Of a stretch of DNA of 64,000 bases, positions 8,591 through 17,726 are shown piece by piece. Each line of letters opens with the position of its first letter. Within the stretch, counting starts at the first letter, position 1. This DNA is from UMGS1322 sp900550765. Its GTDB lineage: Bacteria; Bacillota; Clostridia; Christensenellales; QALW01. The stretch spans positions 62,001-126,000 of the forward strand of contig CAUDEY010000002.1 of the NCBI GenBank assembly GCA_958448705.1, in the 5' to 3' direction. The position numbers and the translations under genes were made by a program. The notes under the pieces are model-generated. The model did not search any database, was not told the DNA's origin, and saw only the letters and a program-made list of their open reading frames with translations.

Positions 8591-8619
8591 TTGCTCAAAT
8601 AAAAAAATTTGGGTATAAT
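8591..8619 (+). promoter_or_regulatory. lon promoter
   Basis: TTGCTC (8591-8596), 17-base spacer, TATAAT (8614-8619). No CIRCE or CtsR-type direct repeat was seen next to it. Confidence 0.75.
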
Positions 8620-8653
8620 AGTTAACGCTTTTTGTGAAAGGAGCTGAATAGGT

Positions 8654-10972
8654 ATGTCGGAAGAAAAAACAATGATGATCCTGCCGCTGCGCGGTGTGGT
8701 AGTTTTTCCTAATATGACGGTAAACGTAGAAGCTGTACGGAAACGTGCAGTTTCTGCAATCGAAGAGGCTATGGCCGGCGACAGCCTTGTGATGCTGGTA
8801 GCCCAGAAAAATGCCGGCATTAAGGAACCGACGGAAGACGATATTTTTAAAATCGGTACGATTGCGCGCATCAAGCAAATGATACGGATGCCGGGTGAGG
8901 GCATCCGCATCGTAGCCCAGGGCGTACAGCGCGGCAGAATCGAGAGCTTTTCCTATGAGGGCCTTAGCTATTGCGGCCGCATACAGCCCGTAGAAGAACC
9001 GGCAGATTACGATATCATTGATGCTGAAGCACATATGCGCCTGATGATCGGCGAATTTGAGCTTTTCAATAAAAACGGCAAAAAAATTCCCAGTGATGTG
9101 GTAACCGCCGTAAGAAATATGCGCACACCGGGGCTGGCGGCTGATACGATAGCCGCTGCGGTCATCGATACCATGGAAAAACGGCAGGAGCTTTTAGAAG
9201 CACTGGATCCCATCGAACGGATGGAAATGCTCTACTCTTTTTTAAACACCGAAAATCAAATCTATGGCTTAGAAGAACGCGTACGCGGCCGCGTAAAGGT
9301 ACAGATGGACAAGGCGCAGCGCGATTATTACCTGCATGAACAAATAAAGGCAATCCACCGCGAGCTGGGAGATAACGATGAATCCGCCGCGGCGGAACTG
9401 CTGCAGAAGATTAAAGCCAGCCAAATGCCCGCCGAAACAAAAAAGAAGGCCGAAAAAGAGCTTTCCAGAATGGAAAAGATGCCCCAGGGAATGCCCGAAA
9501 GCGCGATTTTGCGTTCCTATATCGAGTGCCTGCTGGAGCTGCCCTGGAAAACACAGACGGAAGATAACCTGGATCTTCAGAACGCCAGAAAAATATTGGA
9601 TGACGATCATTACGGCATGGAAAAAGTCAAAGAAAGGATCATCGAATATTTAGCCGTGCGTGCGCTTTCCCGCTCGATGCGTGGACCGGTGCTTTGCTTT
9701 GTGGGCCCGCCCGGCGTAGGGAAGACCTCCATTGCTAAATCCATTGCTAAGGCCGTGGGCAGAAAATTTGTACGAATGAGCCTGGGCGGTCTGCGGGATG
9801 AAGCGGAAATCCGCGGTCATCGCCGCACGTATGTAGGCGCCATGCCGGGCCGCATCATTACCTCGATGCGCCAAGCAGGGACGATCAATCCTGTGTTCTT
9901 GTTTGATGAAATCGATAAAATGGCCTCGGATTTTCGTGGTGATCCTTCCAGCGCTATGCTGGAAGTACTGGATCCAGAACAGAACAATGCGTTCCGCGAT
10001 AATTTTTTAGAGGTCCCCTATGATTTAAGCAACGTCATGTTCATCACTACTGCCAACTCTTTAGAGGGAATCCCCGGTCCCCTGCGGGACAGAATGGAGA
10101 TTATACAGCTTTCCAGCTATACGGATGTAGAAAAGCTGCAGATTGCCCAGCGGCATTTAATGCCCAAGCAGTTGAAAGAAAACGGCATGGAGCCCGGTGA
10201 CGTTGTACTGACAGACGACGCCATGCTGTATTTGATCAATAATTATACCCGGGAAGCCGGCGTCCGTTCGCTGGAGCGGCAGATCGGTCAGCTTCTGCGC
10301 AAGTGTGCCTGCCGCTTTATTGAAAATGGCCGTACGGCCATTTCGGTAGATCAGGCTTATTTAATTGAGCTTATCGGAAAACCAAAATATTTCCGAGATG
10401 AGCTGCTGTTGGAAGATAAAATAGGCTCCGCTACCGGCCTTGCTTGGACGAGCATTGGCGGCGAAACGCTGGAGATTGACGTTACGGTCTATCCCGGTGC
10501 GGGAGAGCTGCTGCTTACAGGTCAACTGGGCGACGTTATGAAAGAATCCGCGCGCACAGCTTTCAGCCTGATCCGCAGCCGTGCCGACGGCTGGGGTATT
10601 TCCCCCTCGTACTTTAAAGAAAAGGACTTTCACATTCACATTCCCGAAGGCGCTACCCCTAAAGACGGACCTTCCGCAGGCATTACGCTCTTTACCGCGA
10701 TGACCTCAGCCATTACCGGAGTCGCCGTGCGCGGAGATACCGCGATGACCGGTGAGATCACGCTGCGCGGCCGGGTTCTGCCCATCGGCGGCTTAAAAGA
10801 AAAATCACTGGCAGCCTACCGGGGCGGCATCCGCAGAATTATTATCCCCAAGGATAACGTACGCGATATAGAAGACGTTCCGGCCGAAGTTGCTGATAAA
10901 ATAAAGTATATTCCGGTAGCGGATATTGATAGTGTGCTGGATAATATTTTAGTTTCGCCTATCGGTAAATAA
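8654..10972 (+). CDS. lon: ATP-dependent protease Lon (class A)
   Basis: Cytosolic AAA+ serine protease that removes damaged and regulatory proteins. 772 aa, normal for LonA. N-terminal substrate-recognition domain from residue 5 (ILPLRGVVVFPNM), central coiled region, AAA+ module with Walker A GPPGVGKT (351-358) and Walker B region FLFDEIDKM, then the C-terminal Ser-Lys protease domain with PKDGPSAG (catalytic Ser674) and GGLKEK (catalytic Lys717). The 43-residue Ser-Lys spacing equals that in E. coli Lon. AAAGGAG precedes the ATG. engB follows 30 bases later, an arrangement common in Bacillota. Confidence 0.98.
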   Translation: MSEEKTMMILPLRGVVVFPNMTVNVEAVRKRAVSAIEEAMAGDSLVMLVAQKNAGIKEPTEDDIFKIGTIARIKQMIRMPGEGIRIVAQGVQRGRIESFSYEGLSYCGRIQPVEEPADYDIIDAEAHMRLMIGEFELFNKNGKKIPSDVVTAVRNMRTPGLAADTIAAAVIDTMEKRQELLEALDPIERMEMLYSFLNTENQIYGLEERVRGRVKVQMDKAQRDYYLHEQIKAIHRELGDNDESAAAELLQKIKASQMPAETKKKAEKELSRMEKMPQGMPESAILRSYIECLLELPWKTQTEDNLDLQNARKILDDDHYGMEKVKERIIEYLAVRALSRSMRGPVLCFVGPPGVGKTSIAKSIAKAVGRKFVRMSLGGLRDEAEIRGHRRTYVGAMPGRIITSMRQAGTINPVFLFDEIDKMASDFRGDPSSAMLEVLDPEQNNAFRDNFLEVPYDLSNVMFITTANSLEGIPGPLRDRMEIIQLSSYTDVEKLQIAQRHLMPKQLKENGMEPGDVVLTDDAMLYLINNYTREAGVRSLERQIGQLLRKCACRFIENGRTAISVDQAYLIELIGKPKYFRDELLLEDKIGSATGLAWTSIGGETLEIDVTVYPGAGELLLTGQLGDVMKESARTAFSLIRSRADGWGISPSYFKEKDFHIHIPEGATPKDGPSAGITLFTAMTSAITGVAVRGDTAMTGEITLRGRVLPIGGLKEKSLAAYRGGIRRIIIPKDNVRDIEDVPAEVADKIKYIPVADIDSVLDNILVSPIGK

Positions 10973-11002
10973 ACACGCCATAAAAGCGATACAGGAGAAA
11001 AA

Positions 11003-11593
11003 ATGATCATTAAAAAAGCAATCTATGAATACGGCTTCGCTCTGCCAGAACAGTATCAACCGCAGCCCCTGCCGGAAATCGCCGTAGCGGGAAAATCCAA
11101 CGTGGGAAAATCCAGCTTTATCAATATGCTTACCAATAACGGAAAGCTTTCGCGGGTGGGGCAAAAGCCTGGAAAAACGATTTTAATCAATGCATTCAAA
11201 TTAAATGACAGCTTTTATTTAATGGACTTTCCCGGCTATGGCTTTGCCCGGGTAAGCGACGCTGAAAAAGACCGTTGGAGCCGTTTAATGGAGGGATATT
11301 TAAGCATTTCCGAAGCGTTAAAGGGCGTGATATTTTTATTAGATATCCGCCATGCACCCGGCCAGGGAGATAGGGAGATGCTGAACTGGCTTACCTATTA
11401 CCACATTCCCTTCATTATCGGTGCAACCAAAGCGGATAAGCTGAGCAAAGCACAAACAGAAAGAGCACGTTCAATGCTCTCGGTAGAAACAGGCGTCATC
11501 CTGAATCAGATCCTTCCGGTATCCTCTGTTACACGGCAGGGAAAGGAAGCAATGCTTGAGGCAATCGATGCACTGCTGCAAAGACAACCCTGA
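11003..11593 (+). CDS. engB: Ribosome biogenesis GTPase EngB/YsxC
   Basis: Essential GTPase for late assembly of the large ribosomal subunit. 196 aa, the usual size. Motifs: KSNVGKSS P-loop (31-38), the Thr of G2 (GKT), DFPGYGFA (G3, starting at residue 75), TKADKL (G4) and the terminal SS G5-like segment. AGGAGAAAAA lies just before the ATG. Second gene after lon, probably cotranscribed, and followed by a strong terminator. Confidence 0.97.
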   Translation: MIIKKAIYEYGFALPEQYQPQPLPEIAVAGKSNVGKSSFINMLTNNGKLSRVGQKPGKTILINAFKLNDSFYLMDFPGYGFARVSDAEKDRWSRLMEGYLSISEALKGVIFLLDIRHAPGQGDREMLNWLTYYHIPFIIGATKADKLSKAQTERARSMLSVETGVILNQILPVSSVTRQGKEAMLEAIDALLQRQP

Positions 11594-11616
11594 AAATCCC
11601 AAAACGCAAATTGCAT

Positions 11617-11653
11617 AAAACAGCCATAGCCAATACAGCTATGGCTTTGTTTT
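11617..11653 (+). terminator. Terminator of lon-engB
   Basis: Perfect 9-bp stem AGCCATAGC / GCTATGGCT with a 7-base loop, followed by TTGTTTT. The A-rich left side may let it also act on the opposite strand. Confidence 0.85.
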
Positions 11654-11764
11654 ATCTATTTTAGAAACTATCCTCATATCTAGTTTAAACCTACATAAGC
11701 TTTTCTAACGATGTTATAAAAAAGATATCCTTCACATTCCGCAATACATGGAAGTACAAATCCG

Positions 11765-11870
11765 CCCTGCCGAAGGAGATGGCAAAACACAAGCTTTGGC
11801 GAAGAGAGGAATTTCCGGCACAGCAATGCGCTTACGCTCTTCCCCCTCTCTCATCGGCAGTTCTCCTTAT
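11765..11870 (+). repeat. Degenerate interspersed repeat, copy 2
   Basis: Contains TGCCGAAGGAG, GGCAAAACACAAGCT (11781-11795) and CCGGCACAGCAATGC, then an inverted continuation ending in CTCATCGGCAG, so its outer ends CTGCCGA/TCGGCAG are complementary. Related to the elements at 3703 and 62436. Confidence 0.55.
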
Positions 11871-11931
11871 ATAGGAACAGCGTTTGGGCGCCGCGATAGA
11901 ATCACCTTTATAGAATCCGAGGAGTTCCAAC

Positions 11932-12714
11932 TCATTCCTCATGTTCCCGCTGTACGGTAATTTCCCTGGCTCTCTCAAGCGCGATCCGTAAAAACTCCAC
12001 GGGACTTTGCACATGCTCAAAGCCTGCATTTAACGTTTCCAGTGCCACAGCACCTGTATAATGAAGCCGATTCAACTGCCCTGCTATTTTATTCCAATCA
12101 ACACTGCCCGTAAAAGGCAAAGAATGGAGATCAGCTTTTCCGTCATTATCGTGCAAATGCAGTGCCATAAGCTTCCTCCCATATAACTCCAACAGATCAA
12201 GCTCCGGGGAATAACAATTTGCGTGTCCGCTGTCAAAGCAAAACCCCAGCTTGCAGGACTGGATATTTTTAAATACAAATGCAAGATATTCCGGACTGCC
12301 CTGATTTTCAAGGGCAATATTGATGTCAAATTTCTCAGCAGTTTCCATAATTTTTTGGAACCGCTCTATCCCAATCTTATTGGGGGGAAGAGCTGCCGTT
12401 CTGTTTACTGAATGCATCACAAGCGTCGGTATTCCATATAAAAAGCAGTCTTTTATACTGCAGAGAATCTGTTCCGTATACTCCTGCCCCTCCGCAGTAT
12501 TTTCCCATATAGTGTGTGCCTGCCTATACGGGGCATGTGCATTTTCTATATACAGCCCCGCTTGCCGTGCATATCGGGGAAAATCTTTATAATCGGCATC
12601 AAAATAATCCGCCCACAATAGAATAACGCCATCAAACCCCGCCTGCTTTATTGCCTGCATTCTTTCTTTCGGAGATAGATCATAGCCAAAATAATCAACA
12701 ATCGTATAATTCAT
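11932..12714 (-). CDS. Xylose isomerase-like TIM-barrel protein (AP endonuclease 2 superfamily)
   Basis: 260 aa. A sugar-phosphate isomerase/epimerase-type TIM barrel, recognised from the order of metal-site segments: ALENQ (Glu), FCFDSGHAN (Asp, His), HLHDNDG (His, Asp) and VALETLN (Glu). These are the divalent-metal ligands of the family, whose members isomerise or epimerise sugars and inositols. The ATG at 12714 is chosen over the in-frame GTG at 12726 because the GGGGCGG between them is the only plausible ribosome binding site. Monocistronic. The substrate cannot be inferred from the neighbours. Nuclease activity (Nfo-like) is unlikely given the isomerase-like spacing. Confidence 0.85.
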   Translation of the reverse strand: MNYTIVDYFGYDLSPKERMQAIKQAGFDGVILLWADYFDADYKDFPRYARQAGLYIENAHAPYRQAHTIWENTAEGQEYTEQILCSIKDCFLYGIPTLVMHSVNRTAALPPNKIGIERFQKIMETAEKFDINIALENQGSPEYLAFVFKNIQSCKLGFCFDSGHANCYSPELDLLELYGRKLMALHLHDNDGKADLHSLPFTGSVDWNKIAGQLNRLHYTGAVALETLNAGFEHVQSPVEFLRIALERAREITVQREHEE

Positions 12715-12811
12715 ATACCGCCCCACAAATTACAGGAAATCATAGCATAAAACAACGGTGAAATGCCTTAACATACACGTGTTTTTATACCGCATGCGCC
12801 GGCACACCGCA

Positions 12812-12843
12812 GAAAAAAATAAGGCAGCCGTCCCGGCTGCCTT
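12812..12843 (-). terminator. Terminator of the beta-helix surface protein gene
   Basis: Perfect 10-bp stem AAGGCAGCCG / CGGCTGCCTT with a 3-base loop. On the minus strand it is followed by TTATTTTTTTC. Confidence 0.85.
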
Positions 12844-12852
12844 AACGCTCTT

Positions 12853-13755
12853 TTAATTCTGCTCTTTTTTCCGAAGAGTCTTTATCGCAAAGACGCCCGT
12901 GCTGATCACCAGCAAGGCAACCGCAGGGATCATTGCCATATCGCCTGTTCCCTTATCATCGCTCATCGGATTCTCTGCACCGCAGACCGTGCACTTGCCA
13001 TCCTTATACGTATGCTCCGCCTTATCGGCAATCTCGCCGCAGGCGCATACATGCCAATGATGCGTTTCATCTGATTTCCACTCAGTACCAAATGCATGAG
13101 TATGAATGGAAATTACACCGTTTTCATCAGTATCCAGTTTTACTTCGTCTGACTTGCTCGTAACCACAGGGGCTTCTGCCTCCGTATTGGTATTCTGTGC
13201 ATAAATAAGCGTTTTGTCTCCCGCACTGCTCTTATCTTCAAACTTTAAAGTAGAATCTTCTTCAAAGGTGATCGACGCATTGCCTGCTTTATTATCCACG
13301 TTTACCGCATACCAGGACTGATCTCCCGTAATGACCTCAAAAGCGCCGGTAACAGATACTTCAGATCCGTTATTAACCATCGGTGCACCCGTAGAAGCAT
13401 TCTGATGGTCCAGCGTCACATTGTTCAAAACAACACCCTTTGCGCCGTAAATATCCAGCGTATGCTTATTTGCTGCGGTCGCAACCAGTTTTACATCGTC
13501 TAAAACAACGTTATCTGCTTCAATCTTGAACAGATTGATCTGTCCCTCTATGTTCATCTTAAAGTCATCTGCTGCGGTAATGGTATGACCGTTGCCCTTA
13601 ATGGTAACATTGTCTATACCATTAATATAAACTTCTTCGCTTACCTCAATATCGCTCATCAGCTCAATCGTAGTACCGGGTTTCAGATTTTTAACAATCT
13701 GCTGAATAAACTCCGCACTGTCGTCTACCTGAATCGTAAATCCTTCCAGCACCAC
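12853..13755 (-). CDS. Beta-helix surface protein, C-terminal part (frameshifted from 13725-14483)
   Basis: 300 codons that continue the protein begun at 14483 in another frame. Contents in order: beta-helix repeats (segments such as DNVTIKGNGHTI and VVLNNVTLDH), a His/Cys-rich module (HTHAFG, HHWHVCACGE, CTVCGAENP) of the kind often found near the end of clostridial wall proteins and probably binding zinc, a TGD sequence, one hydrophobic segment and a basic tail. The end resembles a degenerate sortase or membrane anchor. The ATG at 13755 has no ribosome binding site, and the coding frame is open further upstream into NPGISGENV, so this is not an independent gene. Followed by a strong terminator. 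Confidence 0.75.
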   Translation of the reverse strand: MVLEGFTIQVDDSAEFIQQIVKNLKPGTTIELMSDIEVSEEVYINGIDNVTIKGNGHTITAADDFKMNIEGQINLFKIEADNVVLDDVKLVATAANKHTLDIYGAKGVVLNNVTLDHQNASTGAPMVNNGSEVSVTGAFEVITGDQSWYAVNVDNKAGNASITFEEDSTLKFEDKSSAGDKTLIYAQNTNTEAEAPVVTSKSDEVKLDTDENGVISIHTHAFGTEWKSDETHHWHVCACGEIADKAEHTYKDGKCTVCGAENPMSDDKGTGDMAMIPAVALLVISTGVFAIKTLRKKEQN

Positions 13756-14483
13756 ATTTTCTCCGCTGATGCCCGGATTCCAAGATAGCCGTTTTCGGGC
13801 GTTGAATATCCCGCATACGTATTATTGGAAAAATCCTGTGTTACATTTTTTGCCGTAACAGTTCCGTCCGTTACACGCCTTGCACTAATCCAGGAAGAAA
13901 GCGTCACGTTTTCCAACACTGTATTCCCGGCATTCTCTACATCAATATAGATCGAGCCGCTGGTCTGCGTCTGATCCTCCGCATAGGTAAGCGGCAGGCA
14001 TTCCACATTTTTCAGCGTAAGATCCTTGCCTTCGCCGGCCAGCTCCACTACTTTATTGCAGAGATTATCATAATATCCATTGGGGTTGCCCTGAAGCTTT
14101 ACATCCTGAATCGTTACCCCTGTACCGCCAACGGTGATAAAGTTCTGGCCGAACCAGTTGCCGGTATTCGGATTATAGCTGCTGGTAATGATTACATTGC
14201 CCGTACCCTTGATCGTAAGGTTATTTACTGCGATCGGAAATACAAAGCCCGTCTGACCATTGATGGTAATACCGTTTTCAATACAGCCGTCCCCGATATC
14301 ATACGTTCCCTCAGCCAACACCCAAGTTTGGCCCTCTTTCTGATTGTTGATAGCTTCAACAAGCTGTTCGGGCGTAGAAATATTTACGGTTTCACCTGCC
14401 GCCGCAACAACGACACCCGCCAGGCAAACAGCTGCTAAAGCTACTGCACAAACCAATGACACGAATTTCATTCTCTTTTGCAT
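13725..14483 (-). CDS. Beta-helix surface protein, N-terminal part (frameshifted)
   Basis: 252 codons. A signal peptide (MQKRMKFVSLV followed by an Ala/Val-rich core) and then a right-handed parallel beta-helix, seen as repeats rich in Asn/Thr/Val such as NNLTIKGTGNVIIT, VTIQDVKLQG and LTLKNVECLP. The start is ATG at 14483, six bases after AGGAGG; the ORF could be extended only without a ribosome binding site. The frame is lost near 13776-13784: after GYLGI the sequence turns into nonsense for ~18 codons, while the adjacent frame continues with NPGISGENVVLEG. One missing base explains this. Substrate or ligand unknown. Carbohydrate adhesion or lysis would fit the fold. Confidence 0.75.
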   Translation of the reverse strand: MQKRMKFVSLVCAVALAAVCLAGVVVAAAGETVNISTPEQLVEAINNQKEGQTWVLAEGTYDIGDGCIENGITINGQTGFVFPIAVNNLTIKGTGNVIITSSYNPNTGNWFGQNFITVGGTGVTIQDVKLQGNPNGYYDNLCNKVVELAGEGKDLTLKNVECLPLTYAEDQTQTSGSIYIDVENAGNTVLENVTLSSWISARRVTDGTVTAKNVTQDFSNNTYAGYSTPENGYLGIRASAEKMWCWKDLRFR

Positions 14484-14670
14484 AAGAAACCTCCTGCATA
14501 CCAAAATATTTTGATTTTTTTGATAAGAACTTGGAAATACTAAGATTCTGAAAAAACGCCAGTGCCTGTTTCAGCGATCTTAAAGCATTCACAAGTTATC
14601 TTTATTATAACGGCTCCGGCAAGATATGTCAATCCCTTATTTTCCCAAGCAATCATAGTATAGTCAATTT

Positions 14671-14704
14671 ATAACTATTTGTCAATAGTTATTTTATAAC
14701 TATT
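14671..14704 (+). promoter_or_regulatory. Operator and promoter of the XRE gene at 14732
   Basis: Palindrome ATAACTATT-TGTC-AATAGTTAT (14671-14692) and a third copy ATAACTATT at 14696-14704. TTGTCA (14679-14684) and TATTAT (14701-14706) lie inside the array. This is a typical layout for autorepression by the following XRE protein. Confidence 0.6.
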
Positions 14705-14731
14705 ATAAAATATATAAAAAAGGAAAATTTT

Positions 14732-14986
14732 ATGCTGAACAGATTGCGCGACTTACGTGAAGATAATGATCTAACCCAAACAGAATTTGCTAAAATATTA
14801 CATATAAGCCAAACAAATTACAGCAAATATGAACTGGGAAAAATCAATATTCCCAATACAACGCTGATCCAGATCGCAAAATACTATAATGTATCCTTAG
14901 ATTATATCCTGGGTCTAATCCCGCGGCCAAGACCTCTTTATGAAAACAGCACGCACAGGAGAATGAAAGATAACCTGCTGAAATAA
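14732..14986 (+). CDS. Small XRE-family regulator
   Basis: 84 aa, nearly all of it a Cro/C1 HTH: LRDLREDNDLTQTEFAKIL, ISQTNYSKYELGKINIP, then the LDYILGL boundary and a short basic tail. AAGGAAAA precedes the ATG. It sits alone between the surface-protein gene (divergent) and the MATE gene (convergent). The three AACTATT-type sites in its promoter suggest that it represses itself and perhaps the divergent surface-protein gene. No other target is visible. Confidence 0.88.
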   Translation: MLNRLRDLREDNDLTQTEFAKILHISQTNYSKYELGKINIPNTTLIQIAKYYNVSLDYILGLIPRPRPLYENSTHRRMKDNLLK

Positions 14987-15192
14987 TTTTTTCAGAACAT
15001 AATTTTTAAAACATAATTTATAATTTCTTTAAAAATTTTCCGTACCTCATTTTCTGGCCAAGCCTGCAGCCCTGTTTTCCGCCGCAGAGCATCTCCGTTT
15101 CTTTTTATGCAGAATCCGAAAACAACCTCCGGCTTTTTCCTTTTCTATGGCTCCGGCTGCTAAAATGGTCCTGGCTTCCCTCCTATGCAGAA

Positions 15193-16578
15193 TTATGCTG
15201 CCGCCTGCCGAAGCTTTTCTTCCTTCATTTCTTTTAAAATGCTCACCTGCAGAGGGATGGCAATAAGAAACGTCAGAATATCCGCGATCGGCTGTGCAAT
15301 CTGCAGCCCTAAAGGTCCTATAACGCGGGGCAGGATTAATACCAACGGAATAAACATCAACCCCTGCCGGGAAAGTGCTAAAATAGAAGCCCGCACTGCT
15401 TTTCCCATTGTCTGCTGCATCATATTGCATATCACAATCCATCCGCTGAGGGCAAACGTAAAGCACTGGTAACGGAGGGAAACCGCACCGAAAGAGACAA
15501 CCTCCGGTTCTTTTTGAAAGAAAGCGATCAATTGCGGTGCAAAGATGATTCCTGCCACTGAAAACAGCAACAGTACAGCCGAAGACGTTTTTACACAAAA
15601 CCAGAAAGCCTTTTTTACCCGTCCGTATAATCCTGCGCCGTAATTATAACCGCATACCGGCTGAAACCCCTGCCCAAAGCCGATCAGCGCGGAAGAAGCA
15701 AAATAGACGACCTTGGTAACCACCGTCATTGCCGTGATCGGCGCATCCCCGGTCCCCATAACAACACCAACATAGCCTGCACCCGCATTTAAGCACATAG
15801 TAGAAACGCTTCCGATCCCCTGCCGGCAAAGGGAAGGGATTCCGCCCCGGAAGATTTCTTTCAGCCACCGGAAGGAAAAGGAAAATTTTTTTATTTTGAT
15901 TTTGATTGCATCGCTTTTATTTACCATAATCAGCAGAACAAAAAAGCTGACCATCTGACTGATCATCGTGGCGATCGCCGCCCCCGCGACGCCCAGCCTA
16001 AATGTAAAAATAAAAAGCGGATCCAACAGCATATTTAAGATGCCACCGGAGGTAATCCCAATCATACCGTAAAACGCGCTTCCCTGAAAACGAAGCTGAT
16101 TGTTCAGCACCAAAGCCCCGCACATAAACGGCGAAGCGATTAAAATATAGGTAAGATATTCCATCGCATAGGGATAAATTGTTTCCGTGGCCTGCAAAGC
16201 CCATACGATCCTGTCCTGAAAAAGGAAGCCTGCGGCCATAATCAAAAAACCGCAGACAAACGACCATATAAAACCGGTAGCTGCCATAGTTTCCGCATTT
16301 TCAGCATGATTTTTGCCTAACTGGCGTGATATGTAATTGCCGGAGCCATGCCCAAAGAAAAACCCCACGGCCTGAATAACGGCCATAAAAGAAAACACTA
16401 CGCCCACCGCGCCGGTAGCACTGATATCGTGAAGCTGACCTACAAAATAGGTGTCAGCCATATTATAAACAGAAGATATCAGCATACTGATAATCGTAGG
16501 CACCGCCATAGAACAAACCAGCCTGCCTACCGGCTGGGTCGTCATTCTTTTTTGTTTTGCTTCCTGAACCTGATCCAT
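15193..16578 (-). CDS. MATE-family multidrug/cation efflux transporter
   Basis: 461 aa with about 12 membrane segments, the family norm. Conserved features: SMAVPTIISMLISSVYNMADTYF at the N-terminus (helix 1 of both NorM and DinF branches), the GHGSGNYISRQLG loop after helix 2, and the pseudo-repeat GFGQGFQPVCGYNYGAG at the start of the second half. It probably exports cationic drugs or metabolites using a Na+ or H+ gradient. The last coding region of a minus-strand series after pgm and gpsA, 65 bases behind gpsA. The substrate is not predictable. Confidence 0.92.
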   Translation of the reverse strand: MDQVQEAKQKRMTTQPVGRLVCSMAVPTIISMLISSVYNMADTYFVGQLHDISATGAVGVVFSFMAVIQAVGFFFGHGSGNYISRQLGKNHAENAETMAATGFIWSFVCGFLIMAAGFLFQDRIVWALQATETIYPYAMEYLTYILIASPFMCGALVLNNQLRFQGSAFYGMIGITSGGILNMLLDPLFIFTFRLGVAGAAIATMISQMVSFFVLLIMVNKSDAIKIKIKKFSFSFRWLKEIFRGGIPSLCRQGIGSVSTMCLNAGAGYVGVVMGTGDAPITAMTVVTKVVYFASSALIGFGQGFQPVCGYNYGAGLYGRVKKAFWFCVKTSSAVLLLFSVAGIIFAPQLIAFFQKEPEVVSFGAVSLRYQCFTFALSGWIVICNMMQQTMGKAVRASILALSRQGLMFIPLVLILPRVIGPLGLQIAQPIADILTFLIAIPLQVSILKEMKEEKLRQAAA

Positions 16579-16643
16579 ATGTATGACCTTTAATCCTATT
16601 TCCGTCTCCGGCTTCCTGATATCCGTGGTATGAAGAATACCGC

Positions 16644-17663
16644 TTATACCACTGTATGCAGGCAGTCGCTTTCATGTTCATTTTTTAACTTTCTGTCCAT
16701 TAGTACATTCACCGCGAGCCGCGGCTCCAGACCATGATTGACGATATCATTTACACCGCAGGCAATCGGAAGTTCCACCGCATACGTTTGGCTAAGCCGC
16801 ATCGCCGCCGGAAGCATATGGATTCCCTCCACAACCATTCCCACCTTTTCAACCGCCTGCCGGGCGGAATATCCCTGCCCCAGCAATACACCCGCCTGAT
16901 GGTTGCGGCTGTGTTCGCTGGTACAGGTAACCACCAAATCCCCGATTCCCGCAAGACCGCTGAACGTCCTGTTTTGACAGCCCATTGCCTGCCCCAGGCG
17001 TGAAATTTCCGCAATTCCGCGCGTGATAATAGCCGCCTTGGTATTATCGCCATATCCAAGTCCTTTCGAAATTCCCGCTGCCAGCGCGATGATATTTTTC
17101 AGCGCTCCGGAAATCTCCACCCCCTTTTTATCCGTATTGGTATACACCCGCATAAAAGGGCCGGTAAAAACCTCCTGCACAAATTCGGCAATCTTTATAT
17201 CTTCACAGGCCGATACGATCGTCGTGGGCAAATCCATAGCTACCTCTTCGGCATGCGTAGGCCCTGAAAGCGCCACAAGCGGAATCTCCTTATTGATTTC
17301 ATCCCCGATCACTTCAGTAAGCGTCATCAGCGTTTCTGCTTCCATTCCTTTGGCGACATCAACAATAACCTGGCCCGGCTGAATATATTCCGCCGCTTTT
17401 GCCGCCGTAGCCCGCACATAGAGTGAGGGCACTGCGAAAACGATGATATCTTTTTCTCGGCAGGCCCGGGCAATCTCGGAGGTAAAGCACACCCCGGGAG
17501 GAATCTCCATTCCAGGCAGCTTTGGGTGCCGCCGTGTACGGGAAAGTCTCCGAATTTCCTCTTCAAGCGCTGACCATACCGTTACCTGCCGGCCGCACAG
17601 ATCCAGCATTCTGGCAAGCGCAATTCCCCAGGTTCCGGCACCTAAAATTCCAACAGACAGCAA
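16644..17663 (-). CDS. gpsA: Glycerol-3-phosphate dehydrogenase [NAD(P)+]
   Basis: Makes sn-glycerol 3-phosphate from dihydroxyacetone phosphate for phospholipid synthesis; cytosolic. 339 aa, normal length. NAD(P)-binding GILGAGTWG at residues 5-13, SGPTHAEEV typical of GpsA, catalytic Lys189 in SGALKN, and the TCTSEHSRN segment near the dinucleotide site. Located 63 bases behind the phosphoglucomutase gene on the same strand, with a hairpin but no T tract in that direction between them, so cotranscription is plausible. Confidence 0.97.
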   Translation of the reverse strand: MLSVGILGAGTWGIALARMLDLCGRQVTVWSALEEEIRRLSRTRRHPKLPGMEIPPGVCFTSEIARACREKDIIVFAVPSLYVRATAAKAAEYIQPGQVIVDVAKGMEAETLMTLTEVIGDEINKEIPLVALSGPTHAEEVAMDLPTTIVSACEDIKIAEFVQEVFTGPFMRVYTNTDKKGVEISGALKNIIALAAGISKGLGYGDNTKAAIITRGIAEISRLGQAMGCQNRTFSGLAGIGDLVVTCTSEHSRNHQAGVLLGQGYSARQAVEKVGMVVEGIHMLPAAMRLSQTYAVELPIACGVNDIVNHGLEPRLAVNVLMDRKLKNEHESDCLHTVV

Positions 17664-17726
17664 AAGGCATTCTCTCCTTTTCTTTTATAAATGGAAAGGG
17701 CCGCCCGAAGCGCGTGCCCTTTTTTA

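Larger units (their letters stand above)
11594..11931 (+). other. 338-base intergenic region
   Basis: No gene seen. It contains the terminator of lon-engB (11617-11653) and a copy of an interspersed repeat (11765-11870). It separates convergent genes. Confidence 0.6.
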
